Shown here one piece after another: positions 6,958 to 14,332 of a stretch of 14,344 nucleotides of DNA. Position 1 is the first letter of the stretch. Every line of letters begins with the position of its first letter. The notes below the pieces were generated by a model. That model had not been told where the DNA came from, did not search any database, and saw only the letters and a list, made by a program, of their open reading frames with translations. Source of the stretch: Schwartzia sp. (in: firmicutes) (GTDB lineage Bacteria > Bacillota > Negativicutes > Selenomonadales > Selenomonadaceae); NCBI GenBank assembly GCA_017939945.1, contig JAGAZS010000086.1, positions 1 to 14,344 on the forward strand, written 5' to 3'. Made by a program: the position numbers and the translations under genes.

Positions 6958-7587
6958 ATGGGAACACTTACAATCCGGTCATTTGCGGTCATGCCCTTCG
7001 ATGAGAATTGCTATGTCGTATCGGACAATACGGGAGAGGGCGTCGTCATCGATCCGGGCGGGATGGCATCCACTATTCTCGAGTATATCCGCGAGGCAAA
7101 GCTCTCCATCAAGGCTGTGCTGAACACCCACGGACATTGCGACCATATCGGCGCGGACGATGCAATCCGCGACGCGACGGAAGCGCCGCTTTATATCCAC
7201 AAGGAAGACGCGCCGATGCTCGGCGACGTCAAGCTGAATCTTTCCGCGTTTATGGGATTTCGGGCGCTGGCGCGTCCGGCGGAGCATCTGCTTTCGGAAG
7301 GCGACGTGATTTCCTTCGGGCAGTCCAAGCTGGAGGTACTGCATACGCCCGGTCATTCCAAAGGCGGCGTCTGCTTCGTCGGCGACGGCGTCGTGTTTAC
7401 CGGGGATACGCTTTTCGCGGGTTCCATCGGACGAAGCGATTTTCCCGGCGGCTCAGAGGTCGAGCTGATCGGGAATATCAAGAAAAGACTGCTCGTGTTG
7501 CCGGACGACATGAAAGTTTATTCCGGTCACGGTCCGTCCTCGGAAATCGGATGGGAACGGGTACGCAATCCTTATCTGCAGTGGTGA
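6958..7587 (+). CDS. MBL-fold metallo-hydrolase, glyoxalase II-like
   Basis: A 209-residue cytosolic metallo-beta-lactamase-fold hydrolase of the GloB/YcbL type, expected to bind two metal ions and hydrolyse a thioester or related substrate. Ligands are in place: THGHCDHIG gives H58, H60, D62 and H63; HTPGHSKGG gives H133; FTGDTLF gives D150; YSGHGP gives H191. It lacks the C-terminal helical glutathione-binding domain of true glyoxalase II (usually about 250 residues), so the substrate is open. Start: AAGGAG (6945-6950) overlaps the rel stop and is seven bases from the ATG. An MBL hydrolase of this type close behind rel is a common Firmicutes arrangement, usually with dtd (D-aminoacyl-tRNA deacylase) between; no dtd is present here. 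Confidence 0.88.
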   Translation: MGTLTIRSFAVMPFDENCYVVSDNTGEGVVIDPGGMASTILEYIREAKLSIKAVLNTHGHCDHIGADDAIRDATEAPLYIHKEDAPMLGDVKLNLSAFMGFRALARPAEHLLSEGDVISFGQSKLEVLHTPGHSKGGVCFVGDGVVFTGDTLFAGSIGRSDFPGGSEVELIGNIKKRLLVLPDDMKVYSGHGPSSEIGWERVRNPYLQW

Positions 7588-7617
7588 AATGATATTGCGT
7601 CGAAAGGGGGGAACCGC

Positions 7618-8949
7618 GTGGAACAGGCTTCGCTTTTCGAGGCGTCGGATCGGGAGACGCAGCCGCTGGCTTCGCGGCTCCGTCCGCAGACGTTGGAAGA
7701 ATTTGTCGGGCAAAAGCATTTGATTGGCGAGGGAAAGGTACTCCGCCGCTTGATCGAGAGTGACAGGATTGCCTCGATGATTTTTTGGGGACCGCCGGGG
7801 GTCGGCAAGACGACGTTGGCGCGGATTATCGCGGTGCGCACGAAGTCGTCGTTTATCGACTTTTCCGCCGTGACCAGCGGCATCAAGGAAATTCGCGGCG
7901 TCATGCAGCAGGCGGAGGAAAACCGCCGTTACGGCGACAGGACGATTGTATTCGTCGACGAGATCCATCGTTTCAACAAAGCGCAGCAGGACGCGTTTCT
8001 GCCTTTTGTCGAAAAGGGCAGTATCATTCTGATCGGCGCGACGACGGAGAATCCGTCCTTTGAGGTCAACGGCGCTCTTTTGTCCCGCTGCAAGGTTTTC
8101 GTTTTGCAGCCGCTTTCGACGGAGGACATTGTCGCGCTTCTTTCCCGTGCGATTAAGGATGAGCGGGGGTTTGGCGGGCAGAAGATAAAAATCGCGCCGG
8201 AGCATTTGGAAGTAATTGCGGGTTTCGCAAACGGCGACGCGCGTTCTGCACTTTCTACGCTGGAAATGGTCGTGCTGAACGGCGAAGAGAAAAACGGGAC
8301 GGTTTCGGTCACAAAGGAAATCCTCGAACAGTGTATTTCGAGGAAGTCGCTTCTGTATGACAAAAAAGGTGAGGAGCATTACAACCTGATTTCCGCGCTG
8401 CACAAGTCCATGCGGAATTCCGACCCCGATGCGGCTGTTTATTGGCTGGCGCGAATGCTGGAGGCGGGGGAGGATCCGCTTTACGTCGCGCGGCGTGTGA
8501 CGCGTTTTGCCAGCGAGGACGTGGGGCTTGCCGATCCCCGTGCGCTGGAAATCGCAGTGGCAGCGTATCAGGCGTGCCATTTCATCGGAATGCCGGAATG
8601 CTCGGTTCATCTGACCGAAGCGGTGGTCTATCTCGCTATGGCGCCGAAATCCAACGCGATGGAAGTCGCCTATCTGACGGCGCGGGAAGACGCCCTTAAG
8701 GAAATCGACGAGCCGGTGCCGCTGGTTATAAGAAACGCGCCCACGAAGCTGATGAAAAATCTCGGTTATGGCAAGGGCTATCAATACGCCCATGACACGC
8801 AGGAGAAAATCACGAACATGCAGTGCCTGCCGGATTCATTACTGGGCAGGGAATACTATCGTCCGACGGAGCAGGGCGTGGAAGGGCGTTACAAAGCGAG
8901 GCTTGCGGAAATCAAGGAATGGAAACGCGCTCACGGCGCGAAGATTTAG
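7618..8949 (+). CDS. rarA: Replication-associated recombination protein A (RarA/MgsA)
   Basis: A 443-residue AAA+ ATPase related to clamp-loader subunits that acts at stalled replication forks. It shows Walker A GPPGVGKTT (58-66, K64), Walker B IVFVDEIHRF (110-119, D114-E115), sensor 1 GATTENPSFEV and the SRCKVF arginine-finger region. The family's C-terminal tetramerisation part follows, including AVYWLARMLEAGEDPLYVARR, and ends with YKARLAEIKEW. The first residues, EQASLFE, fit the QxxLF clamp-binding pattern. Start is GTG 7618 with AAAGGGGGG at 7604-7611, 30 bp after the upstream stop. It is last in the rel unit and is followed by a terminator. Confidence in the family is high. Confidence 0.94.
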   Translation: MEQASLFEASDRETQPLASRLRPQTLEEFVGQKHLIGEGKVLRRLIESDRIASMIFWGPPGVGKTTLARIIAVRTKSSFIDFSAVTSGIKEIRGVMQQAEENRRYGDRTIVFVDEIHRFNKAQQDAFLPFVEKGSIILIGATTENPSFEVNGALLSRCKVFVLQPLSTEDIVALLSRAIKDERGFGGQKIKIAPEHLEVIAGFANGDARSALSTLEMVVLNGEEKNGTVSVTKEILEQCISRKSLLYDKKGEEHYNLISALHKSMRNSDPDAAVYWLARMLEAGEDPLYVARRVTRFASEDVGLADPRALEIAVAAYQACHFIGMPECSVHLTEAVVYLAMAPKSNAMEVAYLTAREDALKEIDEPVPLVIRNAPTKLMKNLGYGKGYQYAHDTQEKITNMQCLPDSLLGREYYRPTEQGVEGRYKARLAEIKEWKRAHGAKI

Positions 8950-8957
8950 AAAAAAGC

Positions 8958-8993
8958 AAATCCACCGTTTCATAACGACACGGTGGATTTTTT
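8958..8993 (+). terminator. Intrinsic terminator after rarA
   Basis: A perfect 10-bp stem, AAATCCACCG (8958-8967) with CGGTGGATTT (8981-8990), a 13-base loop and continuing T residues (six in a row to 8993). It begins nine bases after the rarA stop and closes the rel-MBL-rarA unit. The A-rich left flank may let it work weakly on the other strand. Confidence 0.88.
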
Positions 8994-9007
8994 GTGGGAA
9001 AGATAAT

Positions 9008-9035
9008 TTGCCGATTGCATAAATCATGGTATAAT
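9008..9035 (+). promoter_or_regulatory. Promoter of the cobalamin operon
   Basis: TTGCCG (9008-9013), 16-bp spacer, perfect TATAAT (9030-9035) preceded by TGG, an extended -10. Predicted start near 9042, leaving a leader of about 59 bases to the GTG at 9101. That is far too short for a cobalamin riboswitch, and no B12-box sequence (GCCACTG) is visible in the gap. Prediction from sequence only. Confidence 0.75.
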
Positions 9036-9100
9036 GAAAAAGCTGTACAAAATGAATTTTTTGGCACAAAATATGTGTTTTTATAAGGGGGATTTACTGC

Positions 9101-10633
9101 GTGGCTAAAACGATCATGATGCAGGGGACCAGTTCTCATGTGGGGAAAAGCATTCTCGTCACGGCGCTTTGCCGTAATTTTTATCAGGACGGGCTGCACG
9201 TTGTTCCGTTCAAGGCGCAGAATATGGCGCTGAATTCTTACGTCACGCGGGACGGAAAGGAAATGGGACGTGCGCAGGTGGCGCAGGCGGAGGCGGCGGG
9301 ACTCGCGCCGGAGGTCGATATGAATCCGGTGCTGCTGAAGCCGACAGGTCACGCCTCGTCGCAGGTGGTGCTGATGGGAAAGCCAATCGGTAATATGTCG
9401 GCGAAGGAATATCATAAAGGCTATTCGGTGAAACTGTTTGACACGGTGAAGGAGGCCTTGGCGCGGCTCGACAAGGAATATGAAGTCATCGTGATCGAAG
9501 GGGCGGGCAGTCCCGCTGAGGTCAATCTGCATGATAACGATATCGTGAATATGCGTGTCGCTCGCCATTTGCAGGCGCCGGTGCTTTTGATCGCCGACAT
9601 CGATCGTGGCGGCGCGTTGGCTTCCCTCGTCGGCACGTTGGAGCTTTTGACGGAGGAGGAACGCGGTCTCGTCAAAGGCTTGATCATCAACAAGTTCCGC
9701 GGCGACGTCTCGCTTTTGCAGCCCGCTGTCGACTTTTTGGAAAAGAAAACGGGAAAACCCGTGCTTGGCATTATTCCGCATATCGACCATATGGGCATCG
9801 ACGACGAGGATTCAGTTTCTTTGGAAGAAAAACAGGAAAAGCCGAAAGAGGGCGATGTGAAAATCGCGGTGATTCGCACGCCGAAGATTTCCAATTTCAC
9901 GGATTTTGACTGTCTTTCGGGGGAAGAGGACGTCGCGCTCTATTATGTGCAGGACGCGGCTTCTTTGGGGACGCCGGATTTGATCATGCTGCCGGGCAGC
10001 AAGAACACGACGGAGGATATGATGTATCTTCGTTCTTCGGGGATTGCGGCGGCGGTGAAGGAGAGGGTGGCGAACGGAACGCCGCTGATCGGCATTTGCG
10101 GCGGCTACCAGATGCTCGGAAAGGAAATCCGCGATCCGCACCATACGGAGTCGGAAAACGACGGCACGGAAGGTCTCGGTCTTCTCAGCATGACGACGAC
10201 GTTCAGCGAGGAAAAGCTGACTTCGCAGGTAGAGGCGGACTGCCTCGGCTGGCGATTCCTGGGCGAGGAGATTTCCGCGACGGGACTCCGCGGGTATGAG
10301 ATTCACATGGGCGAGACAGAGTTTCTCGGCGAGAAGGACGCGCATCCGCTGAAAATCACGAAGCGCGCCGATACTTCCGTTGACGTCGTCGAAGGAACAT
10401 GCCGGAGCGACGGGCTCGTTTTCGGCACGTATATCCACGGGATTTTCGATCACGACGAGTTTCGCCGTGCGGTGCTGAACGCAATCCGGGCGAAGAAAGG
10501 GCTGCCGCCGCGCAAGAACACGCGAAATGTTCGCGCAGAAAAGGAAAAGAGCTATGACGCGCTGGCTGACGTAGTGCGGGCGCATCTCGATATGGACAAG
10601 GTGCGTGCGATTATGGGCATGGAAGCGAAATGA
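9101..10633 (+). CDS. cobQ: Cobyric acid synthase (CobQ/CbiP)
   Basis: A 510-residue glutamine- and ATP-dependent amidotransferase that amidates four side chains (b, d, e and g) of adenosylcobyrinic acid a,c-diamide to give cobyric acid. The N-terminal dethiobiotin-synthetase-like ATPase domain shows QGTSSHVGKS (8-17), KAQNMALNS, LKPTGHASSQVVLMG and IEGAGSPAEVNL. The C-terminal class I glutaminase domain shows the nucleophile C333 in GICGGYQMLG, and H446 in GTYIHGIFDH. Length is typical. GTG 9101 is the start, with AAGGGGGA (9085-9092) eight bases upstream. First gene of the operon; its TGA overlaps the cbiB ATG in ATGA, indicating translational coupling. Confidence 0.96.
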   Translation: MAKTIMMQGTSSHVGKSILVTALCRNFYQDGLHVVPFKAQNMALNSYVTRDGKEMGRAQVAQAEAAGLAPEVDMNPVLLKPTGHASSQVVLMGKPIGNMSAKEYHKGYSVKLFDTVKEALARLDKEYEVIVIEGAGSPAEVNLHDNDIVNMRVARHLQAPVLLIADIDRGGALASLVGTLELLTEEERGLVKGLIINKFRGDVSLLQPAVDFLEKKTGKPVLGIIPHIDHMGIDDEDSVSLEEKQEKPKEGDVKIAVIRTPKISNFTDFDCLSGEEDVALYYVQDAASLGTPDLIMLPGSKNTTEDMMYLRSSGIAAAVKERVANGTPLIGICGGYQMLGKEIRDPHHTESENDGTEGLGLLSMTTTFSEEKLTSQVEADCLGWRFLGEEISATGLRGYEIHMGETEFLGEKDAHPLKITKRADTSVDVVEGTCRSDGLVFGTYIHGIFDHDEFRRAVLNAIRAKKGLPPRKNTRNVRAEKEKSYDALADVVRAHLDMDKVRAIMGMEAK

Positions 10634-11604
10634 TGACGGCAATCTTTGCGTTTGTCGTCGACTGTCTGATCGGCGATCCGCGTTCTTCCCTGCACCCCGT
10701 TGTTTTAATAGGAAAACTTATTTCCTTTTTTGAGGGATTGCTGTATCATGAGCAGGACTCCGACAGGAAAAAGCTGTTTTACGGCTTTGTACTGATGGTA
10801 TGTGTGCTATCGGTCTCGTACGGCGTGGCGGAAGGAATAGTGTGGCTTGCGGCGCTCTCGGGAAACGTATATGTTTCCATAGTGGTGCAGGCGGTGTTTT
10901 TGAGCTTCATGATTTCGCCGCGAAATCTCGCGGAAGCGGGCCGGGAAATCCGCGATTATTTGCTGGACGGGAATCTTGAAATGGCGCGTTTTAAGGTCGG
11001 TTGGATCGTGGGACGCGACACGGACAAGCTGACGGAGGGCGAGGCGACGCGGGCGACGGTGGAAACGATTTCGGAAAATACCGTCGACGGCGTCATTTCG
11101 CCGCTGTTTTATTTTTTTGTCGGCGGGCTGCCGCTGGCGGTGGCCTATCGTGCGGCGAATACGATGGATTCGATGGTCGGCTATAAAAACGACAAGTATC
11201 TGTTTTTCGGGCGGGCGGCGGCGCGGGCCGACGACGTCTGGAATTATATCCCCGCGCGGTTGACGGGATTTATGTTTGTGGCGGCGGCTTTTTTGCTCGG
11301 ATTGGATTGGCGCGGCGCGTGGCGCATTCTCCGGCGCGACGCTTCGAAGCATCCGAGCCCCAACGGCGGTTGGACGGAATCGACGGTGGCGGGCGCGCTT
11401 GGCATTCGTCTCGGCGGGCTCAATTATTATTTCGGAAAACCGTCCTTCCGAACTTATATGGGGGAGCCGTTGCATGAACTGGAGGCAAAGCATATTTCGC
11501 AGGCCATTCGCATGATGTACACGGTGACGGTGATGTTTCTTGTATTGGCGTCGGCGACGGTGTGGCTGCTCGGCGGATACTTGCCGGGAGGACTTGTGGT
11601 ATGA
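10630..11604 (+). CDS. cbiB: Adenosylcobinamide-phosphate synthase (CbiB)
   Basis: A 324-residue inner-membrane protein that joins aminopropanol phosphate (or aminopropanol) to cobyric acid, making adenosylcobinamide (phosphate). Family signatures: DCLIGDPRSSLHPV near the N-terminus (11-24), VGRDT, ETISENTVDGVISPLFYF, YRAANTMDSMVGYKNDKY and ADDVWNYIPARL. Several hydrophobic segments are present, including one at the C-terminal end. There are two adjacent ATGs (10630 and 10633); the first overlaps the cobQ stop by four bases, which fits the coupling used through the operon. Its substrate is made by the CobD encoded two genes downstream. Note that this protein is called CobD in the aerobic nomenclature. 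Confidence 0.95.
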   Translation: MMTAIFAFVVDCLIGDPRSSLHPVVLIGKLISFFEGLLYHEQDSDRKKLFYGFVLMVCVLSVSYGVAEGIVWLAALSGNVYVSIVVQAVFLSFMISPRNLAEAGREIRDYLLDGNLEMARFKVGWIVGRDTDKLTEGEATRATVETISENTVDGVISPLFYFFVGGLPLAVAYRAANTMDSMVGYKNDKYLFFGRAAARADDVWNYIPARLTGFMFVAAAFLLGLDWRGAWRILRRDASKHPSPNGGWTESTVAGALGIRLGGLNYYFGKPSFRTYMGEPLHELEAKHISQAIRMMYTVTVMFLVLASATVWLLGGYLPGGLVV

Positions 11605-12365
11605 GGGCTTTTTTCATCGGCTTACAGTTCCTGACGCGGATTTCGATTGTCCGGCAGGATAATTGGACGGCGGAGGATTTCGGGCGCAGCGTGAAATTCT
11701 TTCCGCTGATCGGGGCGGTGCTTGGCGCGATTTACGTCACTTTCGCTTATGCCTTTTATATATTTCTTCCGACGAGGGGAATTGTATTGCCGATGCATTT
11801 GACGGCGGCGATTCTGCTGATTTTGCCGCCGTTGATGACGGGCGGTCTTCACTGCGACGGCTTCATGGATACGATGGACGGCGTTTTTTCGGGACGTTCC
11901 CGCGAACGGATGCTGGAAATCATGAAGGACAGCTGTACCGGCTCGAATGCGGTGTTTTGCTTCGTCGTGCTGATGTTTCTGGAGTTTGCCGTTCTGCTGG
12001 ATATGCCGAAAGACGTTATGGTTCCGGCGCTTTTTGTCATGCCGGTTCTTGCGCGTATGATGATGGTCGTCGGGATCACGCTTTTCCCGTATGCGCGGCC
12101 CGATGGGCTGGGCAAGGCATTCGCGCAGTACGCGGGAGGCGGTTCGCTCCGGTTTGCGGCGTTATGTACGTTGGCGCTGGTTTTTCCGATGGGAGAGCTT
12201 GCCTGGATTAGTCTTGTGATTTGCGCGGCTTTTACGTTTTTTTTCGCGAATTATGTTCAGAAACGTCTCGGAGGATTGACCGGTGATGTTTACGGAGCTA
12301 TCACGACTCTAAACGAAGGTTTTGTGTTGCTTTCTTTTTTGGCGGGGGCGTCAATATTAAAATAA
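11601..12365 (+). CDS. cobS: Adenosylcobinamide-GDP ribazoletransferase (cobalamin synthase, CobS)
   Basis: A 254-residue polytopic membrane enzyme that condenses adenosylcobinamide-GDP with alpha-ribazole (or its 5'-phosphate) to give adenosylcobalamin (phosphate). The N-terminus FFIGLQFLTRISI and the core GGLHCDGFMDTMDGVFSGRSRERMLEIMKDS (from G81; D86 in HCDG) are family signatures with metal-binding acidic residues. The LTGDVYGA block near the C-terminus (about 228-235) is also typical. I chose ATG 11601 over an in-frame ATG at 11562 because it overlaps the cbiB stop in ATGA, has GGGAGG at 11586-11591, and makes the protein begin like its relatives. Five bases separate it from cobD (12366-12369 between stop and ATG). 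Confidence 0.94.
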   Translation: MRAFFIGLQFLTRISIVRQDNWTAEDFGRSVKFFPLIGAVLGAIYVTFAYAFYIFLPTRGIVLPMHLTAAILLILPPLMTGGLHCDGFMDTMDGVFSGRSRERMLEIMKDSCTGSNAVFCFVVLMFLEFAVLLDMPKDVMVPALFVMPVLARMMMVVGITLFPYARPDGLGKAFAQYAGGGSLRFAALCTLALVFPMGELAWISLVICAAFTFFFANYVQKRLGGLTGDVYGAITTLNEGFVLLSFLAGASILK

Positions 12366-12369
12366 TGAA

Positions 12370-13464
12370 ATGAGTGAAGAAATGAATCGACGGTTTGCAC
12401 ACGGGGGGAATATTTACGACGCCAATCCGGCGCAGGGGGAATGGCTGGATTTCAGCGCCAACATCAATCCGTTTGGCCTTTCGACGGCGGTACGACAGGC
12501 AATCGAAAAGGAAATCCCTCGTCTCGTCCATTACCCGGATCCGTCCGCGCGCGCGTTGAAACAAGCGATTGCGGAACATTATGAGGTTCCGGTTTCCGAA
12601 ATCGTATTGGGCAATGGCGGAGCGGAGCTTTTTTATGTTCTGTTTCACGCCGTCAGACCCAAGCGGGTGTTGTTGCCCGTTCCGTCCTTCAGCGAATATG
12701 AACGCGCGGCGATTTCGGCGGGCGCGGAAGTCGCGTATTTTCCGCTTCGCGAGGAAGAAGGCTTTCGTCTGGATGAGCAGGCGCTCTGCGTCCAAATGAA
12801 GGTTGGCGATTGCCTGATCCTGGGGAGTCCGAACAATCCGACGGGGCAGCGCGTGGAGCGAAACGCATTGGAAGCTGTTTTGAAAGAAGCGCGGCAGAAA
12901 AATGTTTTGATGATTGTCGACGAGTCTTTTATGGATTTTTGCATTGACGCCGCAGACTATACAGCGCGTCATTTGGTGGCTGATTATGATCATTTGATTG
13001 TAGTGCAGTCTTTGACAAAATTCTTCGCGATTCCCGGTTTGCGTCTCGGTTTTGCCGTGGCACCGCAGACGTTGGCGGAACGAATGGACGCTTCGAAAGA
13101 CCCGTGGAACACGAACCTCTTGGCGCAGGCGGCGGGCGTTGCGGCTCTTGCTGACAGTGCGTTTCAGGCGCAGACGCTCGCATGGCTGAAAACCGAGCGT
13201 GATTTCATGTTTCGATCGTTGAATATGTTGGCGGGAATCAAATCATATCCGCCGACGGTCAATTTTATCCTGCTTCGTTTGACGCCTTCGTGGGGAAGCG
13301 CGTCCGCGTTTTGCGTGCGTATGCGCGAAGAAGGGATATTGCTTCGCGACTGCTCGAATTATCCGGGACTGGACGATACCTTCGTGCGTGTGGCAGTCCG
13401 CAAGCGGGAGGATAATGAGCGGTTGCTGGAAGCGTTTCGACGGATCGGCGGTGAGATCAAATGA
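12370..13464 (+). CDS. cobD: Threonine-phosphate decarboxylase (CobD)
   Basis: A 364-residue PLP-dependent fold-type I enzyme, related to histidinol-phosphate aminotransferase, that decarboxylates L-threonine O-3-phosphate to (R)-1-amino-2-propanol phosphate, the linker used by CbiB. Visible features: FAHGGNIYDANP then DFSANINPFGL at the N-terminus, LGNGGAELFYVLF, LGSPNNPTGQ, MIVDESFMDF, and the Schiff-base lysine K217 in SLTKFFAIPGLRLGFAV. The N-terminal HGG and SANINP blocks favour CobD over HisC, as does the operon. The start is the least certain of the cluster: ATG 12370 has no good ribosome binding site, and ATG 12382 (beginning MNRRFAHGG) is a fair alternative. Coupling to cobS (gap of four bases) may supply initiation. 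Confidence 0.92.
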   Translation: MSEEMNRRFAHGGNIYDANPAQGEWLDFSANINPFGLSTAVRQAIEKEIPRLVHYPDPSARALKQAIAEHYEVPVSEIVLGNGGAELFYVLFHAVRPKRVLLPVPSFSEYERAAISAGAEVAYFPLREEEGFRLDEQALCVQMKVGDCLILGSPNNPTGQRVERNALEAVLKEARQKNVLMIVDESFMDFCIDAADYTARHLVADYDHLIVVQSLTKFFAIPGLRLGFAVAPQTLAERMDASKDPWNTNLLAQAAGVAALADSAFQAQTLAWLKTERDFMFRSLNMLAGIKSYPPTVNFILLRLTPSWGSASAFCVRMREEGILLRDCSNYPGLDDTFVRVAVRKREDNERLLEAFRRIGGEIK

Positions 13465-14090
13465 TGCGGTTGATTCTCATACGGCACGGGCAGACGGAAT
13501 GGAATGCCGACGGGCGGTACCAGGGACAGTCGAATGTCGCGCTGTCGGATACTGGAAGAAAACAGGCAAAGTTTTTGGCGGAGCGTTTCCCGGTGAAGCA
13601 TTTGGACGCGATTTATGCCAGTGATTTGGATCGGGCAAGGGAAACGGCGGAATGCGTCGGGGAAAAGCTTGGCGTATTGGTGCGTCCGGAAAAAGCCTTT
13701 CGCGAGCTTTCCTTCGGCGATTGGGAAGGATTGACCTATCAGCAGATTACAGCCCGGTGGCCGGAGGAATCACATAAGCTGTTCACCGCGCCGGACGAAC
13801 TGGAGATTCCGAACGGGGAAACCTTTCAGGCGCTGCAAAAGCGCGCTTTGTCCAAGATCAATAAACTTTGCAAAGAACATGTCGATCAAACGATTGGTAT
13901 TTTCGCGCACGGCGCAATCAACAAAACGATTTTGGCGGGGTTGATGCACATTCCGCTTCATTATTTGTGGTCGCTTCGGCAAGACAATACGGCGGTAAAT
14001 ATCCTGCGGCTGGACGACGGATATGTGACGGTCGAATTAATCAACAGTACCTCGCATCTCGGCGAAGACATGATTTCACAGGGCTTGTAA
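13461..14090 (+). CDS. cobC: Histidine phosphatase, probable alpha-ribazole phosphatase (CobC)
   Basis: A 209-residue member of the histidine phosphatase (phosphoglycerate mutase-like) superfamily. The catalytic RHGQTEWN motif is at 8-15 with H9 as the phospho-acceptor. It is followed by GRYQGQSNVALSDTGRKQA, SDLDRARETAE, FRELSFGDWEGL and the second histidine in IFAHGAINKTIL (H150). The superfamily is certain. The CobC role, removing phosphate from alpha-ribazole phosphate or adenosylcobalamin phosphate, rests on the ATGA overlap with cobD and the operon; a general GpmB-like phosphatase is the alternative. ATG 13464 immediately after the chosen start is equally possible. No terminator is visible behind it before the rRNA promoter. 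Confidence 0.85.
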   Translation: MMRLILIRHGQTEWNADGRYQGQSNVALSDTGRKQAKFLAERFPVKHLDAIYASDLDRARETAECVGEKLGVLVRPEKAFRELSFGDWEGLTYQQITARWPEESHKLFTAPDELEIPNGETFQALQKRALSKINKLCKEHVDQTIGIFAHGAINKTILAGLMHIPLHYLWSLRQDNTAVNILRLDDGYVTVELINSTSHLGEDMISQGL

Positions 14091-14118
14091 AGTTTTTGCC
14101 GAAAAGCGAAAAAAAGAG

Positions 14119-14147
14119 TTGACAAGGTCTCTATGTTGAGGTAATAT
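14119..14147 (+). promoter_or_regulatory. rRNA operon promoter
   Basis: TTGACA (14119-14124), 17-bp spacer, TAATAT (14142-14147): a consensus -35, ideal spacing and a near-consensus -10, as expected for rrn. The bases just upstream are A-rich (14105-14116), resembling an UP element. It starts only 28 bp after the cobC stop. Predicted transcription start near 14154. Confidence 0.88.
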
Positions 14148-14332
14148 AAACAAGCTGACTGACGGGGAGCCGTCGGTCGGGGGCGCACCCTGAAAACTGA
14201 ACAATGCAGAAATGAATCATCTAGTTATTTTTGATTCAAGCCAGATGTGCGGTTTGTGTAAAACACATGAACCTAACAATTCTTTTACAAAGACGATTTC
14301 GGAGCCGACAAACGGTTCTATGGAGTCATAGA
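14148..14332 (+). other. rrn leader upstream of 16S rRNA
   Basis: A non-coding transcribed leader. It opens with a hairpin (CTGACTGACGG at 14155-14165 paired with 14170-14180, GGAG loop, with G-T wobbles). CCCTGAAAACTGAACAATG (14188-14206) follows, a sequence type common in Firmicutes rRNA leaders and spacers and possibly part of the antitermination (boxA-like) or processing signals. The rest should pair with sequence beyond 16S to form the RNase III processing stem, which cannot be checked here. No open frame is supported. Confidence 0.75.

Noticed and set aside
11562..11600. N-terminal extension of CobS from ATG 11562
   Set aside because: It would overlap cbiB by 43 bases and add 13 residues not seen in the family; ATG 11601 has a GGGAGG site and the ATGA overlap used elsewhere in the operon.
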